Shown here piece after piece: positions 1 through 10,988 of a DNA stretch of 64,000 nucleotides. Made by a program: the position numbers and the translations under genes. The DNA is from Camellia lanceoleosa (taxonomy: Eukaryota > Streptophyta > Magnoliopsida > Ericales > Theaceae): NCBI GenBank assembly GCA_025200525.1, contig JANUSC010000367.1, forward strand, positions 124,001-188,000, in the 5' to 3' direction. The number at the start of each line of letters is the position of its first letter. The first letter of the stretch is position 1. A model generated the notes under the pieces. That model did not search any database. It saw only the letters and a list, made by a program, of their open reading frames with translations, and was not told where the DNA came from.

Positions 1-1400
1 CGCATTATGGTTGAACTTTCGAACACCTATACGGATTCTCTGCATATGGCGGATATGTAAATCTGGCGTTTACTTACCATTACTCACGCATTATGGTTCG
101 AAACTCGAACACCTATCTGATTCTCTGCCGATGGCGAGATATGTAAATCTGGCGTTTACTTACCATTTCTCACGCATTACGGTTGAACACTCGAACACCT
201 ATGCAGATTCCTCTGCGATGGCGGATATGTAAATCGGCATTTACTTACCATTTACGCGTTACGGTTCAAACACTCGAACACTGTGCGAATTCTCTGCGCG
301 ATGGCGGATATGTAAATCTGGCGTTTACTTACCATTACTCACGCATTAGGGTTCGAAACTTGAACACTGTGCAGATTCTCTGCCGCGATGGCGGATATTT
401 AAATCTGGCGTTTACCTACCATTTCTCACGCATTACGATTTCAACACTCAAACACCTATACGGATTCTCCTACACGGTGGCAGATATGTGAATACGGCGT
501 TTAATTACCATTACTCACGCATTAGGGTTAAACTTCGAACATCTATCTGATTCTAGAACACGATGGCGGTATGTAAATCTGGCGTTTACTTACCATTACT
601 CACGCATTGGGGTTCGAAACTTGAACATTTGTCGGATTCTCTGCGCATTTGCATATAAATCTGGCGTTTACTTACCATTTCTCACGCATTGGGGTTGAAA
701 ACTCAAACACCTATCTGATTCTCTGCCGCGATGGCGGAATATGTAAATCTGGCGTTTACTTACCATTTCTCACGCATGAGGGTTCAAACTAGAACACCTA
801 TCTGATTCTCCAACACTGGCGGATATGCAAAATCTGACGTTTGCCTACCATTTCTCACGCATTACGGTTGAACACTAGAACTCCTATACTGATTCTCCTA
901 CGATGGCATATATGTAAATCGGCGTTTTACCATTACTCATATATTAGGGTTCAAACTTCACAAAATGGATTCTCCTTCACGATGGCGGATATGTAAATCG
1001 GCGTTTGCTCCCATTTCTCACGCATTATGGTTCGAACACTCGAACACCTATCTGATTCTCTCTGCGATGGCGGATACGTAAATCTGGCGTTTACTTACCG
1101 TTACTCACGCATTATGGTTCGAACTTCGAACACCTATCTGATTCTCTGCGGTGGCGATATATGTACTGGCGTGTACCTACCATTTCGCACGCATTACGGT
1201 TTGAACACTCGAACAACTATACGGATTCTCTGCGTAGTGGCGAGATAGGTAAATCTGGCGTTTACTTACCATTACTCACGCGTTAGGGTTCAAAACTTCG
1301 AACACCTATGGATTCACGGCGCGATGGCGGTATGTAAATCTGGCGTTTACTTACCATTACTCACGCATTAGGGTTCGCTTGAACACTGTCGGATTCTCTG
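1..1400 (+). repeat. Satellite array, diverged left-edge subfamily
   Basis: Head-to-tail satellite copies of about 80-90 bp. They share the family's backbone (GAACACCTAT, GATTCTC, ATATGTAAAT, GGCGTTTACTTACCATT, CTCACGCATTA) but differ from the rest of the window at fixed places. Most read AAATCTGGCG where later copies read AAATACGGCG, CTATCTGATTCTCTGC where later copies read CTATACGGATTCTCCTGC, and GCGATGGCGG where later copies read CACAGTGGCAG. Spacing is less regular than downstream, with several 1-4 bp indels. The changeover to the canonical form lies at about 1400-1420, with isolated canonical-like copies earlier (near 480). The short frames across it are periodic products of the repeat, not genes. 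The right boundary is approximate. Confidence 0.85.
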
Positions 1401-4400
1401 CGATGGCGGAATATGTAAATACGGCGTTTACTTACCATTTCTCACGCATTGGGTTTCGAAAACTCGAACACCTATACGGATTCTCCTGCACGGTGGCATA
1501 TATGTGAATACGGCGTTTACTTACCATTACTCACGCATTAGGGTTCGAAAACTCGAACACCTATACGGATTCCACGGCACAGTGACAGGTATGTAAATAC
1601 GGCGTTTACTTACCATTACTCACGCATTAGGGTTCGAAAACTTGAACACCTGTACGGATTCTCCTGCACAGTGGCAGATATGTAAATACGGCGTTTACTT
1701 ACCATTTCTCACGCATTGGGGTTCGAAAACTCGAACACCTATACGGATTCTCCTGCACAGTGGCAGATATGTAAATACGGCGTTTACTTACCATTACTCA
1801 CGCAATAGGGTTCGAAAACATGAACACCTATACGGATTCTCCGGCACTGTGGCAGATATGCAAATACGACGTTTGCCTACCATTTCTCACGCATTACGGT
1901 TCGAACACTAGAACACCTATACGGATTCTCCTGCACAGTGGCATATATGTAAATACGGCGTTTACTTACCATTACTCACGCATTAGGGTTCGAAAACTTG
2001 AACACCAATATGGATTCTCCTGCACAGTGGCAGATATGTAAATACGGCGTTTACCTCCCATTTCTCACGCATTACGGTTCGAACACTCGAACACCTATAC
2101 GGATTCTCCTGCACATTGGCAGATATGTAAATACGGCGTTTACTGACCATTACTCACGCATTAGGGTTCGAAAACTCGAACACCTATACGGATTCTCCAA
2201 CACAGTGGTAGATATGTAAATACGGCGTTTACTTACCATTACTCACGCATTACGGCTCGAACACTGGAACACCTGTACGGATTCTCCTGCATAGTGGCAT
2301 ATACGTAAATACCGCGTTTACTTACCATTTCTCACGCATTAGGGTTCGAAAACTCGAACACCTATACGGATTCTCCTGCACAGTGGCAGATATGTAAATA
2401 CGGCGTTTACTTACCATTTCTCACGCATTGGGGTTCGAAAACTCGAACACCTATACGGATTCTCCTGCACAGTGGCAGATATGTAAATACGGCGTTTACC
2501 TACCATTTCTCACGCATTACGGTTCGAACACTCGAACACCTATACGGATTCTCCTGCACAGTGGCAGATATGTAAATACGGCGTTTACTTACCATTACTC
2601 ACGCATTACGGTTCGAACACTGGAACACCTATACGGATTGTCCTGCATAGTGGCAGATACGTAAATACCGCGTTTACTTACCATTTCTCACGCAGTAGGG
2701 TTCGAAAACTCGAACACCTATACGGATTCTCCTGCACAGTGGCAGATATGTAAATACGGCGTTTACTTACCATTTCTCACGCATTAGGGTTCGAAAACTC
2801 GAACACCTATACGGATTCTCCTGCACAGTGGCAGATATGTAAATACGGCGTTTACTTACCATTACTCACGCATTACGGTTCGAAAACTTAAACACCTATA
2901 CGGATTCTCCTCCACAGTGGCAGATATGTAAATACGGCGTTTACCTACCATTTCTCACGCATTACGGTTCGAACACTCGAACACCTATACGGATTCTCCT
3001 GCACAGTGGCAGATATGTAAATACGGCGTTTACTTTCCGTTCCTCATGCATTACGGTTCGAACACTGGAACACCAATACGGATTCTCCTGCACAGTGGCA
3101 GATACGTAAATACCGCATTTACTTACCATTACTCACGCATTTGGGTTCAAAAACTCGAACACCTATATGGATTCTCCTGCACAGTGGCAGATATGTAAAT
3201 ACGGCGCTTACTTACCATTTCTGATGCGTTACTGTTCGAACACTCGAACACCTATACAGATTCTCCTGCACAGTGGCCGATATGTAAATACGGCGTTTAC
3301 TTACCATTACTCACGCATTAGGGTTCGAAAAGTCGAACACCTACACGGATTCTCCTACACAGTGACAGATATGTAAATACGGCGTTTACCTACCATTTCT
3401 CACGCGTTACGGTTCGAACACTCGAACACCTATACGGATTCTCCTGCACAGTGGCAGATACGTAAATACCGCGTTTACTTACCATTTCTCACGCAGTAGG
3501 GTTCGAAAACTCGAACACCTATACGGATTCTCCTGCACAGTGGCAGATATGTAAATACGGCGTTTACTTACCATTACTCACGCATTAGGGTTCAAAAACT
3601 CGAACACCTATACGGATTCTCCTGCACAGTGGCAGATATGTAAATACGGCGTTTACTTACCATTTCTCACGCATTACGGTTTGAACACTAGAACACCTAT
3701 ACGGATTCTCCTGCACAGTGGCATATATGTAAATACGGCGTTTACTGACCATTACTCACGCATTATGGTTCGAAAACTCGAACACCTATACAGATTCTCC
3801 TGCATAGTGGCCGACATGTAAATACGGCGTTTACCTACCATTTCTCACGCATTACGGTTCGAACACGCGAACACCTATACGGATTCTCCTGCACAGTGGC
3901 AGATATGTACATACGGCATTTACTTACCATTACTCACGCATTATGGTTCAAAAACTCGAACACTTATACAGATTCTCCTGCACAGTGGCCGATATGTAAA
4001 TACGGCGTTTGCCTTCCATTTCTCACGCATTACGGTTCGAACACTCGAACACCTATACGGATTCTCCTGCACAGTGGCAGATATGTAAATAGGGCGTTTA
4101 CTTACCATTACTCACGCATTATGGTTCAAAAACTCGAACACCTATACGGATTCTACAGCACAGTGGCAGATATGTAAATACGACATTTACTTACCATTTC
4201 TGACGAGTTACGTTTCGAACACTTGAACACCTGTACGAATTCTCCTGCACAGTGGCAGATATGTAAATACGGCGTTTACTTACCATTACTCACGCATTAG
4301 GGTTTGAAAACTTGAACACCTGTGCGGATTCTCCAGCACAGTGGCAGATATGTAAATACGGCGTTTACCTACCATTTCTCACGCATTACGATTTGAACAC

Positions 4401-6140
4401 TCAAACACCTATACGAATTCTCCTGCACGGTGGCAGGTATGTGAATACGGCGTTTACCTACCATTACTCACGCATTAGGGTTCGAAAAATGGAACACCTA
4501 TACGGATTCTACGGCACAGTGACAGGTATGTAAATACGGCGTTTACCTACCATTTCCCACGCATTACGGTTCGAACACTCGAACACCTATACGGATTCTT
4601 GTGCACAGTGGCTGATATGTAAATACGGCGTTTACTTACCATTACTCACGCGTGGGGTTGGCTTCGAACACCTATCACGGATTCTCTGTCTGATGGCAGA
4701 TATGTAAATACGGCATTTACCTACCATTTCTCACGCATTACGGTTCAAACACTCGAACACCTATACGGATTCTCCTGCACAGTGGCAGATATGTAAATAC
4801 GGCGTTTACTTACCATTACTCACGCATTACGGTTCGAACACTGGAACACCTATACGGATTCTCCTGCATAGTGGCAGATACGTAAATACCGCGTTTACTT
4901 ACCATTTCTCACGCATTAGGGTTCAAATACTCGAACACCAGTACGGATTCCCCTGCACAGTGGCAGATATGTAAATACGGCGTTTACTTACCAATTCTGA
5001 CGCATTAGGGTTCGAAAAGTCGAACACCTATACGGATTCTCCTGCACAGTGGCAGATATGTAAATACGGCGTTTAGTTACCATTACTCACGCATTAGGGT
5101 TCGAAAACTTGAACACCTATACGGATTCTCCTGCACAGTGGCAGATATGTAAATACGGCGTTTACCTACCATTTCTCACGCATTACGGTTCGAACACTCG
5201 AACACCTATACGGATTCTCCTGCACAGTGGCAGATATGTAAATACGGCGTTTACTTACCATTACTCACGCATTACGGTTCGAAAACTCGAACACCTATAC
5301 GGTTTCTCCTGCACAGTGGCAGATATGTAAATACGGCGTTTACCTACCATTTCTCACGCATTACAGTTCGAACACTCGAACACCTATACGGATTCTCCTG
5401 CACAGTGGCAGATATGTAAATACGGCGTTTACTTACCGTTACTCACGCATTACGGTTCGAACACTGGAACACCTGTACGGATTCTCCTGCATAGTGGCAG
5501 ATACGTAAATACCGCGTTTACTTACCAATTCTCACGCAGTAGGGTTCGAAAACTCGAACACCTATACGGATTCTCCTGCACAGTGGCAGATATGTAAATA
5601 CGGCGTTTACTTACCATTTCTCACGCATTAGGGTTCGAACACTCGAACACCTATACGGATTCTCGTGCATAGTGGCAGATATGTAAATATGGCGTTTACT
5701 TACCATTTCTCACGCATTAGGGTTCGAACACTCGAACACCTATACGGATTCTCCTGCACAGTGGCAGATATGTAAATACGGCGCTTACTTACGATTTCTG
5801 ACGCGTTACGGTTCGAACACTCGAACACCTATACGGATTCTCCTGCACAGTGGAAGATATGTAAATAAGGCGTTTACTTACCATTACTCACGCATTAGGG
5901 TTCGAAAACTTGAACACCTATACGGATTCTCCTGCATAGTCGCAGATATGTAAATACGGCGTTTACCTACCATTTCTCACGCATTACGATTCGAGCACTC
6001 GAACACCTATACGGATTCTCCTGCACAGTGGCAGATATGTAAATACGGCGTTTACTTACCATTTCTCACGCAGTACGGTTCGAAAACTCGAGCACCTATA
6101 CGGATTTTCCTGCACAGTGGCAGATTTGTAAATACGGCGT

Positions 6141-6712
6141 TTACTTACCATTACTCACGCAATAGGGTTCGAAAACATGAACACCTATACGGATTCTCCT
6201 GCACTGTGGCAGATATGTAAATACGGCGTTTGCCTGCCATTTCTCACGCATTACGGTTCGAACACTAGAACACCTATACGGATTCTCCTGCACAGTGGCA
6301 TATATGTAAATGCGGCGTTTACTTACCATAACTCATGCATTAGGGTTCAAAAACTTGAACACCAATACGGATTTTCCTGCACAGTGGCAGATATGTAAAT
6401 ACGGCGTTTTCCTACCATTTCTCACGCATTACGGTTCGAACACTCGAACACCTATACGGATTCTCCTGCACGGTGGCAGATATGTAAATACGGTGTTTAC
6501 TTACCATTACTCACGCATTACGGTCTAAAAAGTCGAACACCTATACGATTCTCCTGCACAATGAAAGATATGTAAATACGGCGTTTACCTACCATTTCTC
6601 ACGCATTACGGTTCGAACACTCGAACACCTATACGGATTCTCCTGCACAGTGGCAGATATGTAAATACGGCATTTACTTACCATTACTCACGTATTATGG
6701 TTCGAAAACTCG
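6141..6712 (+). repeat. Left part of a nine-monomer (801-bp) higher-order satellite unit
   Basis: This stretch begins with a diagnostic monomer series: CGCAATAGGG plus AACATGAACACC, then CACTGTGGCAG with GCCTGCC, then CTAGAACACC with GCATATATG, then TTGAACACCAATACGG, then a copy with CACGGTGGCAG. The same series starts again at 21945 and at 22746. From 6177 to 21981 is 15,804 bp; removing the 14,999-bp retrotransposon and one 5-bp target duplication leaves 800 bp, almost exactly nine monomers. The retrotransposon therefore split one higher-order unit, whose remainder is 21717-21944. Confidence 0.75.
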
Positions 6713-6717
6713 AACAC
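6713..6717. repeat. Target-site duplication, left copy (AACAC)
   Basis: AACAC directly precedes the TGTAACACG end of the left LTR. The same five bases directly follow the right LTR (21717-21721). Removing the element and one copy restores an uninterrupted satellite monomer reading CTCGAACACCTATACGG. A five-base duplication is the size normally made by Ty3/gypsy integrases. Confidence 0.95.
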
Positions 6718-9447
6718 TGTAACACGTCCGCGGAGGGACCTCGCTACAGTTCGGACTCCTCTTTTTTGTTTGTTGCTGTTCTAAATCTGAACCAAAGAGT
6801 CCAAATTCGGCAAATCGTTTTGAAGAAAAACAGATTTTTGAAAAGTAGTGCCAAACATGGACTGCTTTGCCAGATTACAGAGTCGCCACCTAAATATTTT
6901 TAAAATGAGAAATTTAGGAAACCACGACTCGGTCTGAAGGCCACATGTCCGTCATCACCAAAGTGGTCTTGGCTAGGGGCTTGGAGGTCGACTATGAGCA
7001 CCCCCTTCGCCTTGTTAAGGAACCTCTACTAACGTGATATCCGATTTTGAAAACATTACATGCTCTTATTCCAATTATTAACCTAAATTACTATGTTATG
7101 TCTTGCCAAAGAAACAAGTATAGACTAGATTGCCTAATTTGGAAACAAACATTGCATATCGTTTATTTGGAAAACCATTTGAAATTACTACTAAGTAGGC
7201 TAAAATACGGATTTCAATGAGTTATTCCAACTCAAGCAATCAACCTCCATGCATTCAAAGCAGTTTATCTCACATAAGCACTTAGCAACATGGTAGGCAT
7301 ACTGTCATGGCAACATTCACACGCATGTGGTATGCTAAAGCATAAAATACTTACATCGTACTCCGTGCCAAAACAATAAACTAGTTAGCAAACATGCATG
7401 TCCTAGTTCATGTTAAGTGGCTAGTGCAACACAAGCAAGGATGCAATTTATAGTAGGCTCGGCTAACCCTAAACATGGCACATGGAATGCTACAAATAAC
7501 ATGTATTCAATTTGGAACTGAAAGTACGATGCAGTTTGTATGATGTACCGAGCCCGATGCATGTAAACAAATGCATAAATGCACGCATGTATTGCATAAG
7601 GTATGCTAATCTTAAAAATGCCCTAGTCTACCATCATAAGCAGGTAAATAAAAGGGAGAAAGAAATGGGGGTTGGAAGACATACACACCACTCACCCACA
7701 CTTATTACAATTACGCCCTCACACGGAGGGACCGAATAAATATTACAGTCCGAATAATAAATAAATTAATTATTACAGAAATTTCTATTTATCAAATTAA
7801 AACATATGTAAAAAGAAGGGGGGCTTCAGCCTGCCTCGGGATGTGCGAATGATGCATGCTCGATCCGACTAGCCCGGAAAACCCGTGTCATGACACTGTT
7901 GCTTCTGTTTCTACTGCCCTGCCTCTCCAAAAATTCACAAAGTCCCAGAATACCTTCTAAATGAACTAAAGTACCCCATCGGCTGGAGGAAGTAACCACC
8001 GGCTGCTTAAATTGGCCACCGGCTTCTTGGAGATTTTATCGGCACAAAAAATGTGCCGTCGGCACATTGTCTTGCCGGTCGGCGAAAGTTCTGCAGAGGG
8101 CGGTTTGGCAAAGAAGACAAACCCGGCAGTGCATGGCATGGATTTTGAGCCTATGTAAGCATGGCCAATGCCTCCTATCATGCTCGGGGACTCAAGGAGA
8201 CATGACTCTTGGTTCTTGGGCCATCAATTATGCATCTTGATGCATGATGGCCTAAGGAACCAAGGTTGCATTTTTATGATAATGCATGCAAACAAACAAA
8301 TGAAATCCAAGGCCTTATCATGTGTTAGTCAAAGGTCTTGGTGACCAAGAATTGAGACGAGTTGCACCACTTGAAGTGTGAACTCTTCCCAACCCTATGC
8401 TTGGCTTGACAATCCCCAAGCCAAGCCATGGAATGCATGTATGCAACATAGCTCAAATGATGCAACAATGGGACTAAGATGCAAGGCATACCAAGCATCA
8501 TGCAACTATCACAATAGGCATGCAAAATGCTAGAGCATGCAAGGTATAAGTGGCATGCAAACATTGGCCAATCAAGCAATGGGACCAACCTACTACAACA
8601 CTCGATGAACCAAGCATGCATCAAGCATATAATGAACATACAATGGTGGCCTTGACTTCAATGGGGCAGCCCTCAAACCACCCCAAAACAGTGGCAAAAC
8701 AAGCCCTAAATGATGACCAAAATACTACACAAACATGCAAGTTCATGGGCCTAAACCTAAGGCACCAAAAAGAGCACTTTACTACCACTTACACAACCAC
8801 TCATGGTATGAATCTAACAATCAAAAACAGGTTTTTAGTATGCAAAATGACACCCAAATCCCCTCACATGGCACCCCCAAAATGCATTAATCATGGAGGC
8901 ATACACAAGGCCTATTCATAGGCATAAAAGGAGACACCCCTAAAGCATGAAAGAGATGACAAGTACAAACCTATGAGCATGGATTAGGGTATGAAATAGC
9001 ATGTCAAATGATCCCAAATCATCTAAATAGACTATCCAATGCATGTACATGGATCACCTACCTAAGGCTTACAAGCCACCATGCAAAACAACCATGTCAA
9101 GCATGCTAAATATGACAAAAACAGTGGCCCACAACCCTTATACATGGCAAAATGATGTTAGTATCTCCATGAAACTAAGCTAAAACATGCAAGGAAACAT
9201 GGCCTCAAAGCATGGCATATTTCTAGGCATAAGAGAGCATTTCAAAGCAAACATAAGAGGCATGTTAAGGACCATAAAACCAACCTAAAATAGAGGCATA
9301 ACATGTCATATGAACCACAAATATGCTCTGAAATGCAGCCAAAACCAACCATGCATACATGCTATTATTTGAGCCTAAAACAAAGGCAAACAAGGGGCCA
9401 AGGGGAGAGGGGTGTCCCTCCCCTATCTAAGACTTGAAAATACCTTC

Positions 9448-9483
9448 CTCACCACTGAAAACCCACTGGTTTTCAGTGGTGAG
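9448..9483. repeat. Perfect 16-bp inverted repeat in the left LTR
   Basis: A 16-bp arm (9448-9463, CTCACCACTGAAAACC), a 4-base loop CACT and an exact reverse-complement arm (9468-9483). It would form a strong hairpin in DNA or RNA. The right-LTR copy (20542-20577) has one change in the second arm. Function unknown. Confidence 0.85.
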
Positions 9484-9870
9484 AGGATCAAAAACACCAA
9501 GTAAACAAGGCCTCAAGAAAAGGCTCCAAAATGGCCAAAACAAGGCCTAAGAGGGTGAGACTCTACCCAAACCACAAAACAACCTTGATGAATGTTCTTA
9601 AGCAAGGAAAAACAAGTCTTTTTTATGTTAAACACAAATCCAAAAACACAAAGCAAGAGGGGTAGAAAGCTAGTGCAAGAATGGGGAAACTAAAGTAACA
9701 AGCTCACCCTTGAAGATCCTTTGAAGAACAGGTGGAGCAGCCACTCTCTAGTGATCAAAGTCAGTCCAAAATCACAACAATCAACCTCCCAAGTCCCTCA
9801 ATCTCGAGCTAAGGTGTACTAGTGTGTGTAATGGTGCAAAAATGAGGCAAAACTACACTTTTAGGCCCAA

Positions 9871-9950
9871 AAACACACACACAAGAGAAGAGAGAGGGAA
9901 AATATAGAGAGAGAGAGAGTGTGTGTATCACACAGATATATAGATATAAG
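9871..9950. repeat. CA/GA/GT/TA microsatellite in the left LTR
   Basis: A run of dinucleotide tracts: (CA)n, then (GA)n, then (GT)n, then ATATATAGATATA. It lies just downstream, in the element's sense, of the presumed transcription start. The other LTR has the same block with a different GA/GT length (20966-21044), as expected from replication slippage. Confidence 0.85.
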
Positions 9951-10003
9951 CTCTGGTTTTTGACCTAAAATGGCTAACCTCCAACTCAAGGGGAAGAGAT
10001 GAG

Positions 10004-10011
10004 CTTATATA
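10004..10011 (-). promoter_or_regulatory. Candidate TATA box in the left LTR
   Basis: The minus strand reads CCTATATAAGCTC, a good plant TATA box in the element's sense, about 600 bp inside the LTR's sense-strand start. That would make U3 about 600 bp, with transcription starting near 9970-9980. The motif is identical in the other LTR. Assignment is by motif and position only. Confidence 0.55.
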
Positions 10012-10303
10012 GGCAAAATAAAGCTCTTAACTTAGTGGTTAAGCAAAGAGAGGGGGGGTCAAGAGGTGCAAGAGGGTCTTGGCTTCCAAGGGAAGCTAAG
10101 ACAGCTGGCCAAGCATCTCCAAGAAGCTTGGCCAAGGGTTCAACCTTCTAGAAGGTTTATGGGGTTCAAGGGTGCAAAGGGTGCAAACCCGGGCATGGGG
10201 AGTGGTGATGGTGCACTCCAGCTCTCACAGCTGGCATGCACCATCCCTGGGGGTGCAAAGGGGTCACACCGACCAGCCAAAACAGTCACCGGCACAAAAG
10301 AGT

Positions 10304-10333
10304 GCCGGTCGGCATAATACAGTGCCGACCGGC
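10304..10333. repeat. GC-rich palindrome in presumed U3 of the left LTR
   Basis: GCCGGTCGGCA and TGCCGACCGGC are exact 11-bp reverse complements separated by TAATACAG. The palindrome lies in a cluster of CCGGCAC/GTGCCGG words (about 10264-10390) upstream, in the element's sense, of the TATA box. A related cluster sits near the other end of the LTR at about 7978-8110. It may be a hairpin or a binding site; its role is unknown. Confidence 0.75.
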
Positions 10334-10610
10334 CAAAGGTTTTGAGAAATAAGTGCCGGTGGCCACTAGGTGGTGCCGGTGGAGGTGTGGGGCAGCCGGT
10401 GGGCTTCAGGGATGGCTAACAAGCCTCTCCCTACCCTCAGATAAAAAAACACACAAGTCTTGGTACAAAACCAAGCACAGAACAAACCAGTTGAGAGGTC
10501 CTGAGGCACGGCGCGCAGCCAACTCAAAACAAACACCAACATGGATAATCACCGAATGTTCAAGCGGTGACGTCCAAGTCTTGAGGGCGGTCAAAAATGC
10601 GGTGTCTACA

Positions 10611-10623
10611 GTTGCCCCTCTTT
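10611..10623 (-). other. Polypurine tract
   Basis: The minus strand reads AAAGAGGGGCAAC directly before the TGTAGACACC start of the left LTR. A purine run touching the 3' LTR is where plus-strand DNA synthesis is primed in LTR retrotransposons. Its presence on this side fixes the element's orientation as minus and identifies the left LTR as the 3' LTR. Confidence 0.85.
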
Positions 10624-10988
10624 GACAGAACTCGAAAGTCATAACAATGACGGGAGTGAATGTCAAAGCCCAGAGACGACCCATTTTTGACGAGGCCGAA
10701 GACTTGGACAGACAAACAAACAAAAATACAAATGAATAAGTGGTTGTGCCCGGAGGCTGCCTACGTATCCCTTTACAAGGAATCAAACCAGCGTAGTTCA
10801 GGGGCAAGATGCAAAGTGATGCACAATGCAAGTGCATAACTTATGATCATGCAAAGAGAGCTGTGATGAAGCAATTATGCAAAATAAATGCAACATTTTA
10901 AGCGAATGCTATGCCAGCAAGTAGACATGAACCAAACTACATCTCATGCAGGAAGGATGTAAGAGAATTATGCAATTCTCACGAACAT
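10624..10988 (-). other. 3' untranslated segment between the polypurine tract and the minisatellite
   Basis: Noncoding interior sequence next to the 3' LTR. It contains one copy of the CCTACGTATCC...CGTAGTTCAGG motif (about 10759-10802) that recurs at about 14126-14170. A 143-codon minus-strand frame crosses from here into the LTR, but it resembles nothing I recognise and spans the LTR boundary, so I do not call a gene. Confidence 0.7.
10759..10802 (-). repeat. Conserved CTACGTATCC motif, copy 1
   Basis: The plus strand reads GCCTACGTATCC, then an AAGGAATCAA word, then GCGTAGTTCAGG. The flanking CTACG and CGTAG can pair as a stem. The second copy (14126-14170) has the longer dyad CTACGTA/TACGTAG. 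I recall similar words from noncoding parts of plant Tat-type elements; this is recollection, not a search result. Confidence 0.6.

Larger units (their letters stand above)
1401..6717 (+). repeat. Canonical 89-bp satellite array (left block)
   Basis: Regular head-to-tail satellite with an 89-bp period; for example, identical GGGTTCGAAAACTCG words start at 2342 and 2431. Two monomer types tend to alternate, giving a 178-bp dimer. Type A has CCATTACTCACGCATTAGGG followed by TTCGAAAACTCG. Type B has CCATTTCTCACGCATTACGG followed by TTCGAACACTCG. A recurrent variant with GGAACACC, GATACGTAAATACCGCG and often CGCAGTAGGG recurs near 2260, 2605, 3065, 4830 and 5460. About 60 monomers are present. 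The array stops inside a monomer at the retrotransposon and resumes at 21717 at the matching position. Tandem arrays of this kind are typical of plant centromeric, pericentromeric or subtelomeric heterochromatin; which applies here cannot be told from the sequence. Confidence 0.95.
6718..10610 (-). repeat. 3' LTR of the retrotransposon (left LTR)
   Basis: 3893-bp long terminal repeat, matching 17782-21716 along its whole length. Read in the element's sense it starts TGTAGACACC (at 10610) and ends CGTGTTACA (at 6718). It contains a TATA box near 10004, a GA/CA microsatellite at 9871-9950, a perfect 16-bp hairpin at 9448-9483 and two GC-rich CGGCAC clusters. Over about 8200-10610 I count roughly two dozen substitutions against the other LTR, plus a 12-bp deletion near 10520. 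Differences are much denser at about 6900-7340. Open frames within it are shared with the other LTR, match nothing I know and are probably not genes. Confidence 0.95.

Noticed and set aside
1..6717. Numerous 60-100 codon frames in the satellite, with near-identical products repeated every 178 bp
   Set aside because: They follow the repeat phase, start and stop at the same monomer positions, occur on both strands and have no domain features. They are by-products of the 89-bp period.
7512..9000. LTR frames 7512-7739, 8325-8639 and 8550-8921 (and their copies at 18604, 19419 and 19644) as genes
   Set aside because: They are preserved in both LTRs only because the LTRs are ~99% identical, they overlap on opposite strands and they have no recognisable motifs.
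10406..10837. 143-codon minus-strand frame across the LTR/interior junction
   Set aside because: It runs through the polypurine tract and the LTR boundary, which is implausible for a gene, and shows no motifs.
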